From Alphaproteobacteria bacterium UBA3612 (GTDB taxonomy: Bacteria; Pseudomonadota; Alphaproteobacteria; Sphingomonadales; Sphingomonadaceae): DNA of 64,000 bases. Position 1 is the stretch's first letter; each line of letters opens with the position of its first letter. The translations under genes were made by a program, and so were the position numbers. The notes below the pieces were generated by a model, which had not been told where the DNA came from, made no database searches, and saw only the letters and a program-made list of their open reading frames with translations. Below, piece after piece: positions 16,735 to 25,449 of the stretch. Location of the stretch: assembly GCA_002375465.1 (NCBI GenBank), contig DFLT01000014.1, positions 1 through 64,000 of the forward strand. The letters run 5' to 3'.

Positions 16735-17516
16735 ATGGGCCGTGGGGACTTGTCGGATGTGGAATGGGAGCTGATCGGGCCGCTTCTGCCATCTGAACGG
16801 GGGCGCTGGGCGCGACCTGCCGGCGACAACCGGCGGTTTCTCAACGGCATGCTTCATGTGCTGCGGGTAGGTTGCCCCTGGCGAGACATGCACGAGCGCT
16901 ACGGTAAGTGGAACTCGGTCTATGTGCGGTTCCGACGCTGGGCCGAACAGGGTGTCTGGGATGCGCTGCTTCAGACGCTGATCGATCTGGGGCTGACCGA
17001 CGACTGGCAGCACATGATCGATAGCACCACCGTTCGCGGCCATGTCTCGGCAGTGGGCGGAAAAGGGGGGCTCTTGCGCAGGCTTTTGGTCGATCGCGCG
17101 GCGGCTTTACGAGCAAAGTCCACGCCCGCTGCGACAATCAAGGACTGCCTATCGGGTTCATCCTGACCGGTGGCGAAGCCTCGGACTATGCTGCTGTCGA
17201 TGATCTCATGGCGCTGCCGTTGGCCAAGCCGACGGCGCTGCTGGCCGACAAGGGTTATGACGGCGACCGCTTCCGCGAAAATCTGCTCATGCGCGGCATC
17301 CTGCCCATCATCCCGCCCCGGTCGAACCGGAAAGCTCCAGTCCATCCAGACTATCGCCGCTACCGGGATCGCAACCGCATCGAGCGGATGTTCGGCAAAT
17401 TGAAGCAGCAGCGCCGAATTGCCACCCGCTATGACAAGACCGTCCTGTCGTTCGAGAGCTTCCTCAACCTCGCTGCCGCCCGACTATGGCTGAAGTCTTT
17501 TGTCAACGCGGCCTAG
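16735..17516 (+). CDS. IS5-family DDE transposase, two frames joined by -1 frameshift
   Basis: The first frame (16735-17166) opens MGRGDLSDVEWELIGPLLP and carries the first catalytic Asp in MIDSTTVRGH. The sequence then has to move back one base near 17061-17070 to continue as GGFTSKVHARCDNQGLPIG and onward. The second frame holds the second Asp (LADKGYDGD) and the catalytic Glu (RNRIERMFGKLKQQRR). All three DDE residues are present, so the element may be active. The first frame alone ends in a TGA at 17164. The final TAG lies in the target-site CTAG, so the stop is supplied by the host DNA. Confidence 0.85.
17061..17070 (+). other. A4G6 slippery sequence for programmed frameshift
   Basis: The run AAAAGGGGGG lies where the two transposase frames must join. 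Reading back one base here restores the family sequence. IS427-type elements commonly use such runs for -1 frameshifting. Confidence 0.65.
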
Positions 17517-17679
17517 GACTCCTTCCCGTCGGTTTGTTTTGCTGGGCTAGTTGAACAAATGCCGACGGTCCGCAATCGGCCCAACTTCCGCCGTTCAATG
17601 AGGCGGTTGAGCTGCCAATTTTCGAACATTAGTCGGCCGATCGCACCCTTGTAACGGTTTGGCGCAAATTCGGGATTCT
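17517..17679. other. gene-free stretch between the IS and the right attachment site
   Basis: Together with the site that follows, this forms 317 bases (17517-17833) without a gene. I see no frame, promoter or RNA gene in the first part. A small palindrome-like gccgacggtccgcaatcggc lies near 17560-17580. Confidence 0.4.
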
Positions 17680-17775
17680 GGGGGTATCGGTGGGGGTATT
17701 TTCCAAGAGTTGGGCGGAAAAAACGAGCAATGTCAGAACGTTATAGGTTCGCTATATGTTCCTCCTCCGCTACCA
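17680..17775. other. attachment-type site, right copy
   Basis: GGGGGTAT at 17680-17687 and 17692-17699 is followed after 61 bases by the 15-base core cctcctccgctacca (17761-17775). Every spacing equals that of the left copy at 279-374, while the bases between are diverged. I infer the right end of the integrative element. The core ends 5 bases before the T tract of the katG terminator. Confidence 0.65.
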
Positions 17776-17780
17776 TCGCG

Positions 17781-17812
17781 AAAATGCCCGGCGGCAGAAA
17801 TTCCGCCGCCGG
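17781..17812 (-). terminator. rho-independent terminator of katG
   Basis: The 8-base arms ccggcggc (17788-17795) and gccgccgg (17805-17812) pair around a 9-base loop. Read on the minus strand, the hairpin is followed by cATTTT. It lies 22 bases after the katG stop. Confidence 0.8.
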
Positions 17813-17833
17813 ACATTGTGAGGGTGTCGCCGT

Positions 17834-20098
17834 TCAGAAGCGGTCGGCGTTCATCACCTTCGTCCATGCAGCGACGAAATCGCTGACGAACATTTCGTCC
17901 GCATCGGCAGAGGCATAGACTTCCGCCACCGCGCGCAGTTCGGAATTCGATCCAAAGATCAGATCGACAGGCGTCGCCGTCCATTTTGCCGTGCCGGTGG
18001 CGCGGTCCGCTCCTTCGTAGAGGCCCGGAGTGCCCTCGGACTTCGCCCAGACCGTGTCCATCGTCAGCAGATTGACGAAAAAGTCATTGGACAGATTGCC
18101 GGGGCGGTCGGTGAGCACGCCATGTGCGGAATTGCCCGCATTGGCGCCCAGAACGCGCATACCGCCGACCAAGGCGGTCATTTCCGGGACCGTCAGGTTC
18201 AGATTGTCGGCCGTGTTCACCAAGGCATCCGCAGGAGGAAAATACGCGCCCTCCGTATAGTAATTGCGGAAACCGTCGGCCTTTGGCTCCAGATAGGCAA
18301 AGGACGCCACATCGGTCTCCGCCTGTGTGGCGTCGACGCGGCCCGGGGTGAAGGGCACCGTAACGCTGTGCCCTGCCTTGCCAGCGGCTTGTTCAATCGC
18401 TGCATTGCCGCCCAGCACGATCAGGTCGGCCATGGAGACACGCTTGCCGCCCGTTGCGGTGCGATTGAAGTCAGCCTGAATGCCTTCCAGCGTGGACAGG
18501 ACCTGCTCCAGTTCATCCCCGTCGTTCACCGCCCAATCCCGTTGCGGTTCAAGACGCAGGCGCGCGCCATTCGCGCCGCCCCGCATGTCCGTGCTGCGGA
18601 AGGTCGATGCAGAGGCCCAGGCGGTGCGTACCAATTGCGGTGTCGTCAGACCTGAGGCGAGGATGGCGTTCTTCAATGTCGCCACGTCGCCCTCGTCAAT
18701 GACGGCATAATCGGCCTGTGGCAGCGGGTCCTGCCAGGAGAAGGACTGAGTGGGTACGTCCTTACCGAGGTAGCGGCTTTCCGGCCCCAGATCGCGATGT
18801 GTCAGCTTGAACCACGCGCGTGCAAAGGCCTGGGCGAACAGGTCGGGATCATCCTGCCACCGTTCCAGAATCGCGCGGAATTCTGGATCGCGCTTGAGGG
18901 CGATGTCGGTGGTGAACATGATCGGCGCATGAGTCTTTCCGGGAATGTGCGCATCCGGAACCATGTTGGCCGCGGCCGGATCGGTGGGGATCCATTGCGT
19001 GGCACCGGCCGGGCTCTTTGTGGTCACCCAGTCGAAGTTCAGCAGATTGTCGACATATTGCGTGGTGAACTGGGTCGGGGCGGAAGTCCATGCGCCCTCG
19101 AGGCCGGAGGTAATCGTATCCTCGGCATTGCCCTTTCCGCACTTGTTCTGCCAGCCGAGACCCTGTTGTTCCACGCCGGCTATCGTCGGCTCGTCGCCCA
19201 GACATTTGTCGGGCTTGCGCGCGCCATGGGCCTTGCCGAAAGTGTGGCCGCCGGCGATCAGGGCCAGCGTTTCTTCATCGTCCATGGCCATATTGCCGAA
19301 TGCCTTGCGGATGGCGGCAGCAGCCGAGACGGGGTCATGATTGCCGTTCGGCCCCTCTGGATTGACGTAGATCAGGCCCATCGTCGTAGCTGCCAATGGC
19401 CCTTTGATGTTGCCGTCAGCGCCCGTGCGTTCAGACGCCATCATCTTTGTTTCAGGACCCCAGAATACCATGTCGGGCTGCCACGCATCGACGCGGCCGC
19501 CGGCAAACCCAATGGTGTTAAAGCCCATATCCTCAAGCGCGACATTGCCGGCCAGGACCATCAGGTCGCCCCAGGACAGTTTGCGGCCATATTTCTGCTT
19601 GATCGGCCATACCAGGCGCCGCGCCTTGTCGAGGCTGACATTGTCCGGCCAGGAATTCAGCGGATCGAAGCGCTGCTCGCCGCCATCGGAGCCGCCGCGA
19701 CCGTCGCCGACGCGGTAGGTGCCTGCGCTGTGCCACGCCATGCGGATGAAGAAGGGGCCATAGTGACCATAATCGGCCGGCCACCAGGGCTGCGAGGTCG
19801 TGAGAACCGTGCGGATATCCTCCTTCACGGCATCGAGATCGAGCGAGGCAAATTCTGCCGCGTAATCATAATCCGACCCATAGGGATTTGACTGAGCCTC
19901 GTGCTGGCGCAGGGCCGTCAGGTCCAGGCGTTGCGGCCACCAGTCCTCATTCGTCATGCCGCCGGGTTTTACCCCTGTAGGTTCGCCGGACTGGCTGACA
20001 GTTTCGGCTTCTACCTGAGCGTGCGCAGAAACCGACATTGTCGAAATCGCGCTGCCCAGCAGCATCGCTGCAATCACCCGCTTGTGGCCTTTGGTCAT
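17834..20098 (-). CDS. katG: catalase-peroxidase with an N-terminal signal peptide
   Basis: 754 residues, about 25 longer than cytoplasmic KatG. The extra part is a signal peptide (KRVIAAMLLGSAISTMSVSA, then HAQ). The active site is complete: R119, W122, H123 on the distal side and H285 in GGHTFG as haem ligand. W122, Y244 and M270 have the spacing of the Met-Tyr-Trp adduct (107/229/255 in M. tuberculosis), so catalase activity is expected. Two peroxidase-like halves are present. AGGAGG precedes the ATG. Export would make it a periplasmic enzyme, like plasmid KatP of E. coli. It lies directly beside the right attachment core. Confidence 0.95.
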   Translation of the reverse strand: MTKGHKRVIAAMLLGSAISTMSVSAHAQVEAETVSQSGEPTGVKPGGMTNEDWWPQRLDLTALRQHEAQSNPYGSDYDYAAEFASLDLDAVKEDIRTVLTTSQPWWPADYGHYGPFFIRMAWHSAGTYRVGDGRGGSDGGEQRFDPLNSWPDNVSLDKARRLVWPIKQKYGRKLSWGDLMVLAGNVALEDMGFNTIGFAGGRVDAWQPDMVFWGPETKMMASERTGADGNIKGPLAATTMGLIYVNPEGPNGNHDPVSAAAAIRKAFGNMAMDDEETLALIAGGHTFGKAHGARKPDKCLGDEPTIAGVEQQGLGWQNKCGKGNAEDTITSGLEGAWTSAPTQFTTQYVDNLLNFDWVTTKSPAGATQWIPTDPAAANMVPDAHIPGKTHAPIMFTTDIALKRDPEFRAILERWQDDPDLFAQAFARAWFKLTHRDLGPESRYLGKDVPTQSFSWQDPLPQADYAVIDEGDVATLKNAILASGLTTPQLVRTAWASASTFRSTDMRGGANGARLRLEPQRDWAVNDGDELEQVLSTLEGIQADFNRTATGGKRVSMADLIVLGGNAAIEQAAGKAGHSVTVPFTPGRVDATQAETDVASFAYLEPKADGFRNYYTEGAYFPPADALVNTADNLNLTVPEMTALVGGMRVLGANAGNSAHGVLTDRPGNLSNDFFVNLLTMDTVWAKSEGTPGLYEGADRATGTAKWTATPVDLIFGSNSELRAVAEVYASADADEMFVSDFVAAWTKVMNADRF

Positions 20099-20321
20099 GA
20101 TTTATCCTCCTGTTATTTTTTCGGACCTTTTGGGGTCCACGATTCTTCTAAGTTCTGACGCTGATTTATTCTACAAATGAAACTTCATCAGTATAATCTA
20201 TAAAAGCGATTAGCGTGTAATTTTGGATCAGCGCCTATGCCTGACGCCGCTTTAGGTCTGTCATCTGCGCAGCTTGTCTTTATGTCAGGCGGGACAGGGC
20301 CACGGTTCGAGAGACATTTGT

Positions 20322-21068
20322 GTGACCACACGAAATCAGACTGCGTTTCTGCCGCTTAAGGCTGCCGGTACCGACACGACCTCCGATCGGTTGGGCGAGC
20401 GACTGTTCCAATTGGCTTTCGCCCTCGTTCAGTGGCCGTGGCTCTTAAAGAGCCTTTACGGAGGTACGAAGGCCAGCAAGGCGGCCTTGCTGGAGAAGAT
20501 TGGATTGCCGGAGAATGCCTTGCCGCATCTGGGCAGCTGGAAAGCGGATACGTTTTTCCTGCACACCGTCGTCGACATCATCATCAGGGACAGACCGACG
20601 GTTGTCGTCGAGCTAGGGTCCGGAGCAAGCTCGCTGGTGATCGCGCAGGCGCTGAAGCAGAATGGCGGCGGCCGACTGGTCAGCTATGATCAGCACGCCC
20701 CCTTCGTCGCAGAGATGTCGGTCTGGCTGGGGGAATATGATCTGCACGCGGATTTTATTCATGCGCCTCTCGGTGTGCGCGCCTCACCATGGCCAGGTCG
20801 ATGGTACGATTTGAGCGGGGTTCCCGATAAGATCGACCTGCTGATCGTCGACGGCCCGCCCTGGACCGTCCACCCCTATGTAAGAGGAGCGGCGGAGCAA
20901 CTGTTCGATCGGCTTGCCCCCGATGGCACCCTGCTGCTGGACGACGCGGCGCGGCCCGGCGAGCGGATCATCACGCGCAGGTGGCGCCGCGACCACCCGG
21001 GTGTCGAATTTCATCTGGACACGGGGGGTGCCAAAGGCACTTTGATAGGTACGGCCCGCCTGGGATAG
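20322..21068 (+). CDS. class I SAM-dependent methyltransferase
   Basis: 248 residues from a GTG at 20322; no ATG exists in the first half and a TTG at 20274 is the alternative. Motif I is VVVELGSGASS (95-104), followed by a strand ending LVSYDQHAPF and by DLLIVDGPPW. The last is typical of the Methyltransf_24 group, which often acts on small molecules or sugars. LLLDDA follows near residue 200. No membrane segment is clear, apart from a hydrophobic stretch near residues 30-45. It is divergent from katG across 223 bases and shares no obvious operon. Substrate unknown. Confidence 0.75.
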   Translation: MTTRNQTAFLPLKAAGTDTTSDRLGERLFQLAFALVQWPWLLKSLYGGTKASKAALLEKIGLPENALPHLGSWKADTFFLHTVVDIIIRDRPTVVVELGSGASSLVIAQALKQNGGGRLVSYDQHAPFVAEMSVWLGEYDLHADFIHAPLGVRASPWPGRWYDLSGVPDKIDLLIVDGPPWTVHPYVRGAAEQLFDRLAPDGTLLLDDAARPGERIITRRWRRDHPGVEFHLDTGGAKGTLIGTARLG

Positions 21069-21296
21069 GTGCGGGAGGCGGAAGATTTTTGGAGGCCACT
21101 GGCATCTCCGCTGCTGGTGTTCGCCTCGGGGAGCGGAGATGGCGCGGGTGTGGATATATGGATCCCGGCCAATGTAATTTGCCGGATAGGACGTAATTCC
21201 ACTAACGAGCTTGCGGTTTTCTGAACGGGCGGCATTATGAGTTTCGGAGACAGCCGCCGCCCGCAAGGGCAGCTCGCGTTTAATGGGGGAAGAAAT

Positions 21297-22310
21297 ATGT
21301 TCGTTCGTGCCGTGGGAATCGCTGCGCTGCTGCTGGCGGGCGCTGGCTCGCCTGGTGCCGCTTTGGCCCAGTCGGCGGAGGTGCCGAGTGCGTCAAGCGC
21401 GGCGCTGATGCAGGAAGTGACCCGACTGGCAGCAGGCGCGGGTGGCGTCATGGGGGTTGCGGCATGGCGGCTGGACGGCACCGGTCCGAAGCTGCTGCTG
21501 AACGCGGACCAGGCATTCCCCATGGCCAGCACCTTCAAGGTGGCTGTCGCAGGACGCATTCTGGAGCTGGTAGATGACGGCGAGCTGACGCTGGATCAGA
21601 TGATCGGGGTGGACCCCGGGATGCATGTCGCCTCGGAAGTCATCGCCGACCGGTTCGTCCATCCCGGCCTGTCCATGTCGGTTTATAATCTGCTGGAGCT
21701 GATGCTGACGCAGAGCGACAATACGGCCACTGACGTCCTGACCGCCGCCGCGGGCGGGCCCGGCGCGGTGACGAAATGGGTTCGCGACCAGGGGGTCACG
21801 GATCAGCGGATCGACCGGGATACGGCGGGTCTGTTGCGCGAATTCTACAACCTGCCCGCAACCGGTACGTTCATGGAGGCGTATGAGGCAGCACCGGACA
21901 AGGAAGAAATGGGAGAAAAAGCCTATTTGCCCAATCCGGCGTTCGATGCGGATCCGCGCGATACCTCCACGCCGTCCGCCATGGCGACTTTGCTGACGCG
22001 CATTTTCAATGGTGAGGCGCTATCCCCGGAAAGCACGCAGGTCATTGCCGGGATCATGGAACGGTGTCGCACCGGCGCCGGGCGGCTGAAGGGACAATTG
22101 CCGCCGGAGACGGTTGTCGCGCACAAGACCGGCACGATCGGTGGAACGGTAAATGACGTTGGCGTGATCACTTTGCCCCGTGGCGATCAGTTGGTGATAG
22201 TCACCTTCGTCAAGGAAAGCGCAATGCCGCCGGCGGATCGAGAGCGGGCAATCGCCGAGGTCGCGCGCGCGGCCCATGATTATTTTCTGTTCACCGCCCC
22301 GCAGAATTGA
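21297..22310 (+). CDS. class A beta-lactamase-like serine hydrolase with an enlarged omega loop
   Basis: 337 residues from the ATG at 21297, with GGGGGA upstream; an ATG at 21237 would precede the signal peptide (cut near ALA-QS). Class A motifs are S78-x-x-K81 (MASTFK), SDN (140-142), RDTSTP (221-226) and HKTGT with K277. The omega loop is odd. RIDR (171-174) is followed by DTAGLL instead of the usual W-E-P-E-L-N, and RDT comes 50 residues after the first Arg instead of 17. The deacylating Glu166 is therefore not at its place. It may be a slow or atypical lactamase, or another serine hydrolase. Confidence 0.82.
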   Translation: MFVRAVGIAALLLAGAGSPGAALAQSAEVPSASSAALMQEVTRLAAGAGGVMGVAAWRLDGTGPKLLLNADQAFPMASTFKVAVAGRILELVDDGELTLDQMIGVDPGMHVASEVIADRFVHPGLSMSVYNLLELMLTQSDNTATDVLTAAAGGPGAVTKWVRDQGVTDQRIDRDTAGLLREFYNLPATGTFMEAYEAAPDKEEMGEKAYLPNPAFDADPRDTSTPSAMATLLTRIFNGEALSPESTQVIAGIMERCRTGAGRLKGQLPPETVVAHKTGTIGGTVNDVGVITLPRGDQLVIVTFVKESAMPPADRERAIAEVARAAHDYFLFTAPQN

Positions 22311-22359
22311 ACCTCTGCAGCGTGCCTGGGTTTTCCATTAAACGCGCCGACCGGAATGG

Positions 22360-22704
22360 TCATGCCTGTTCCGGTTTCGTCAGACCCGCTCGTTCGAGTT
22401 CAGGGCGTAACCGCCCCGTTAGCCAGAGTGCCCACATGCGAAAGTCGGCGTAGAGCGACCAGAGTGGATAGGTGAAGGTAGCGGGCCGGTTCTTCTCGAC
22501 ACCGAAATGGGCGACCCACGCGAAGAAATATCCGGCGAGCGGCAAGCCAATCAGAAGCCACCAAGTGCCTGTCGCCACCGCCGCGACGGCGAGGATGACG
22601 ACCAGGCTGGTGCCGACATAATGCAGGGCGCGCGTGCGAGGCCGGGAATGTTCCCGCAGGTAAAATGGCCAGAATTCGCCGAACGTCTTGTACTCGCGTG
22701 GCAT
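22360..22704 (-). CDS. DUF962/Mpo1-like membrane protein
   Basis: 114 residues with two membrane segments in the middle. FWPFYLREHSRPRTRALHYV with H19 and H28, and WVAHFGVEKNRPATFTYP with H66, are the conserved His motifs of DUF962. The yeast relative Mpo1 is an Fe(II) dioxygenase in fatty-acid alpha-oxidation; the bacterial role is not known. The histidines are intact, so an enzyme is likely. It lies 13 bases downstream of the OsmC gene on the same strand and is probably co-transcribed with it. Confidence 0.85.
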   Translation of the reverse strand: MPREYKTFGEFWPFYLREHSRPRTRALHYVGTSLVVILAVAAVATGTWWLLIGLPLAGYFFAWVAHFGVEKNRPATFTYPLWSLYADFRMWALWLTGRLRPELERAGLTKPEQA

Positions 22705-22717
22705 CGCGCCCCGTATC

Positions 22718-23146
22718 CTAGCCGTTCAGTTCGCTCTTCAAGCTTATTTCGCAGTTGAGCAGTTTGGATATGGGGCAATTTGCCTTTGCATCCGCGGCGA
22801 TCTTTTCGAATTCGTCCGCATCGATACCGGGGACTCTGGCAACCAAAGCCAGATCGGACTTTGTTACCGCAAAACCGTCGTCGCCCTTTTCAAGGGTCAC
22901 GGCGCATTTGGTGTCGAGCTGGCCGTTTTCATGCCCGGCCTCGGCCAGCTTGAACGACAAAGCCATTGTAAAACAGCTTGCGTGCGCGGCGGCAATCAGT
23001 TCCTCGGGGTTGGTGCCGGGCGCGTTTTCGAAGCGGGTGTTGAAGCCGTAGGGCTGTGCGTCGAGGGCGCCGGACTCCGTCGAGATGTGCCCCTTGCCGG
23101 ACTTTCCAAGACCCTCATATCGTGCGGAGGCGGTGTTGACTGTCAT
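22718..23146 (-). CDS. osmC: OsmC/Ohr-family peroxiredoxin-like protein
   Basis: 142 residues, the normal length. The two catalytic cysteines are C58 in AAHASCFTMAL and C124 in KANCPISKLL, the latter in the VPGID-to-CP context typical of OsmC. The family reduces organic and fatty-acid hydroperoxides in the cytoplasm using a dithiol. GTNPEELIAAA before C58 is also conserved. It probably forms a two-gene unit with the DUF962 gene. OsmC genes elsewhere respond to osmotic or oxidative stress; no regulator is seen here. Confidence 0.9.
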   Translation of the reverse strand: MTVNTASARYEGLGKSGKGHISTESGALDAQPYGFNTRFENAPGTNPEELIAAAHASCFTMALSFKLAEAGHENGQLDTKCAVTLEKGDDGFAVTKSDLALVARVPGIDADEFEKIAADAKANCPISKLLNCEISLKSELNG

Positions 23147-23215
23147 GGGCGTGATCCTTTTTCGGGGGCAGGGTGTGAAGGGTTAACGCCCGAGGGGCCG
23201 GACAGTTTCGGCGAG

Positions 23216-24577
23216 TTAGAGAAGCGGGGCCGCCAAGCGGGCAACGCCCTCCAAATGTTCGCGAACCACGCCCGGCCTGTGCGGTCCGATCTTGGACCTG
23301 GCCTGCAGCGCGGCTGTCCAGTCAACCACGATCGCAACGTCGTCCGGATTGTAGAGGACGAGGGTCGCTTCCCGGTTCAGGAAAAGGCTGCGAAAATCGA
23401 GATTGGGAGAGCCGACGAGTGCGGCATCGTCCGCGATCACCGCTTTTCCATGCACCATGCCATCAGCGTAGCGATAGATCCGCACATTGGCCTTTTCGAG
23501 CTCTCGCAAATAGGCGCCGCGCGCGAAATCGGCGATGCGGTGGTTCGATCTGGAGGGGACGAGAATGCGGACATCCACGCCGCGCCGCGCCGCGAGTTCC
23601 AGTGCCCGGGCGATCGCCTCGTCCGGAATGAAATAGGGTGTGGTGATCCATACCCGCTCCCGCGCCGCGAAGATGACCGACAGGATCAAATCGAAAAGCA
23701 CCTGATCTTCGGCATAGGGTCCCGATGGCACGAGCTGAACGGAGGAGTTGCCCATCCGCTGAAGGGGCGGAGACGGGGGCGGCAGGGGGGATCCCTTTGC
23801 ATCCTGCCAGTCGGCGCGGAACATGGCGGCATAATCGAGCGCCGCCGGCCCCTCCAGGCGGAAGGCCAATTCTCGCCAGCGTGCCTCGTCGGGACCGGGG
23901 CCGAGATATTCCTCGGCGATGTTATAGCCGCCGGCAAGAACCTGCCGCTCGTCGCAAAGCAGCAATTTTCGGTGGTTGCGGAGGTTCGGACGACCGCGGA
24001 ACGGCAACCGCCAGATGGGCGAGAAGCGGATCGCATGGCCGCCCGCGCGGCGCAGCGGGGCAAGCGATTTTTCCGGCAGGAAGAGCGAGCCGGCGGCATC
24101 GACCAGCAGCCTGACGTCCAGACCCTGTTCGGCGCGCCGGCCCAGCGCCTTCAATACTTCGCCGCCGACGGGTCCGTCGCGCATGACATAGGTTGCCAGC
24201 CAGACGGATTTTTCCGCCCCCTCGATCATTTCGATCAGCGCATCCCACGTTGCGGTACCATCGCCGTGAAAGACGATCCGGTTGCCGCCGGAAACGGCCG
24301 GGACGCGATAGCTGGACAGCAGCGCGGCGGCGGGGCCGGGGGGCAGGCCGGACGGAACCTGGCTCCTGCTGATTTCCGGGAGCATCTTTCGCTGTGCTGT
24401 CCGGCTGAGCCCGAAGAGAAGGAAAAGCGGTAGGGCGACATAGGGAAGCAGCAGGATCGACAACAGCCAGGCCATGGATGCCTGCGGCGCGCGTCGTTGC
24501 CTGAGGAGCAGGCTGGTCGCCATCACCACGCCCAGGGTCACGATGACGGCGGTCACATGGGCAAACAGGAAATCCAT
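23216..24577 (-). CDS. cls: cardiolipin synthase (PLD family)
   Basis: 453 residues. Two N-terminal membrane helices (residues of about 5-25 and 36-57) precede two phospholipase D domains. HKD motifs are intact: H202, K204, D209 in NHRKLLLCD, and H376, K378, D383 in VHGKAVIAD, each followed by a GG or GS plus N strand (LAGGYN, LVGSPN). The enzyme condenses phosphatidylglycerol molecules, or PG with PE, to make cardiolipin in the inner membrane. Length and domain order match bacterial Cls. It stands apart from the OsmC gene by 69 bases. Confidence 0.93.
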   Translation of the reverse strand: MDFLFAHVTAVIVTLGVVMATSLLLRQRRAPQASMAWLLSILLLPYVALPLFLLFGLSRTAQRKMLPEISRSQVPSGLPPGPAAALLSSYRVPAVSGGNRIVFHGDGTATWDALIEMIEGAEKSVWLATYVMRDGPVGGEVLKALGRRAEQGLDVRLLVDAAGSLFLPEKSLAPLRRAGGHAIRFSPIWRLPFRGRPNLRNHRKLLLCDERQVLAGGYNIAEEYLGPGPDEARWRELAFRLEGPAALDYAAMFRADWQDAKGSPLPPPSPPLQRMGNSSVQLVPSGPYAEDQVLFDLILSVIFAARERVWITTPYFIPDEAIARALELAARRGVDVRILVPSRSNHRIADFARGAYLRELEKANVRIYRYADGMVHGKAVIADDAALVGSPNLDFRSLFLNREATLVLYNPDDVAIVVDWTAALQARSKIGPHRPGVVREHLEGVARLAAPLL

Positions 24578-24618
24578 GGACTTTGTTCATTCCTCCTCAG
24601 GAGGCCCGAGCGATGTTT

Positions 24619-25350
24619 CTAGCTGGTGATGCGGGTATCCAGAATGCGGGCGTTCGTGCCGCCCTTGCCATCGGTATCGAAACGGATACGGACTTCGACA
24701 TCCTGCTGACAGGCGCGGAAATTCCAGATTTCCGACCAGCCACCGGTAAAACGGGCACCGCCAATGTCGGGGCCGAGCGCATTGTCGGTCGCCTCGATAC
24801 GCGTCGCGCGCATCCCGACGCTGGAAACGTCGCAGCCGGGCTGGCGCGCCCGCGCCTTGTCGAAAGCTTCGGTCGCGGCCAGTTCGCTCGTTTCCTGCAT
24901 CATCGTCGGCGTAGCGATGGACTGACCCCGATTGACGATCAGCATGATGTGGCCACCATCCGCCTCCAGAACGTACATATAGCGAAGGAGCGGCGTCTGG
25001 GGGCAATCCGTTTCCGCATAGAAGGTCCAGGCGCCAACGAACGCCTCCTCCAGAATACCGTTGGCGACGGTGCGGTCCGCGACAGCCGGCTGCAGACCGT
25101 AAAGCCGCATTGTCTTGGGGGGATTATCGCAAACCCGCGTGGTCACGGAAAAGCGCGCGCGTAGCAGCGCCTCTTCCTGAAGGTCGGCGAGGGCGGGCGC
25201 CAGCGACGCTGCCTCCTCCACTTTTTGCGAAAACCATTCGACAGGCTCGCCCGGCACCTCAGTCGTGGCCTGTGCATGCGCAGGGCCGGCGAACGATATG
25301 AGAGAGAGAACGAAGGGAAGGGCCCATTGGCGTGCGCGATTACAAATCAT
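24619..25350 (-). CDS. hypothetical periplasmic protein
   Basis: 243 residues from the ATG at 25350, where a signal peptide starts (MICNRARQW, hydrophobic core, cut near AHA-QA). The frame remains open further upstream, but that part overlaps the divergent GH84 gene and lacks a start of its own. The mature part has four cysteines (VCDNPPKT, TDCPQTP, QPGCDV, RACQQD) that could form two disulfides. A beta-rich C-terminus ends RFDTDGKGGTNARI. I do not recognise a family. It lies 41 bases upstream of cls on the same strand. Confidence 0.7.
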   Translation of the reverse strand: MICNRARQWALPFVLSLISFAGPAHAQATTEVPGEPVEWFSQKVEEAASLAPALADLQEEALLRARFSVTTRVCDNPPKTMRLYGLQPAVADRTVANGILEEAFVGAWTFYAETDCPQTPLLRYMYVLEADGGHIMLIVNRGQSIATPTMMQETSELAATEAFDKARARQPGCDVSSVGMRATRIEATDNALGPDIGGARFTGGWSEIWNFRACQQDVEVRIRFDTDGKGGTNARILDTRITS

Positions 25351-25449
25351 GGCGCTACTGATAAGCGCTCCGATACCGTCGGTCGAGACCGGTGCGGTAA
25401 ATCGGATGGAGGGTTGGCATGATCCGCCCCGCTGGCGCATAGCCGTGGC

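Larger units (their letters stand above)
16662..17516 (+). mobile_element. IS5-family insertion sequence (IS427 type)
   Basis: The ends are inverted repeats of 16 bases with one mismatch: gccgtgttgacaaaag at 16666 and its complement ending at 17512 (gccgcgttgacaaaag read inward). CTAG stands on both sides (16662-16665, 17513-17516), so the target duplication is CTAG or a shorter part of it. The body is about 847 bases and holds one DDE transposase in two frames. It sits 25 bases beyond the PepSY gene, at the right end of the copper cargo. Confidence 0.88.

Noticed and set aside
18797..19891. 364-codon frame opposite katG
   Set aside because: Shadow of katG; no start context, no motif.
20120..20140. 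ggacc/ggtcc hairpin just upstream of katG as a terminator or regulator
   Set aside because: Only a 5-base stem with no T run; too weak to claim a function.
22688..24433. 581-codon frame opposite osmC and cls
   Set aside because: Both genes on the other strand have intact catalytic motifs; this frame has none and spans an intergenic gap.
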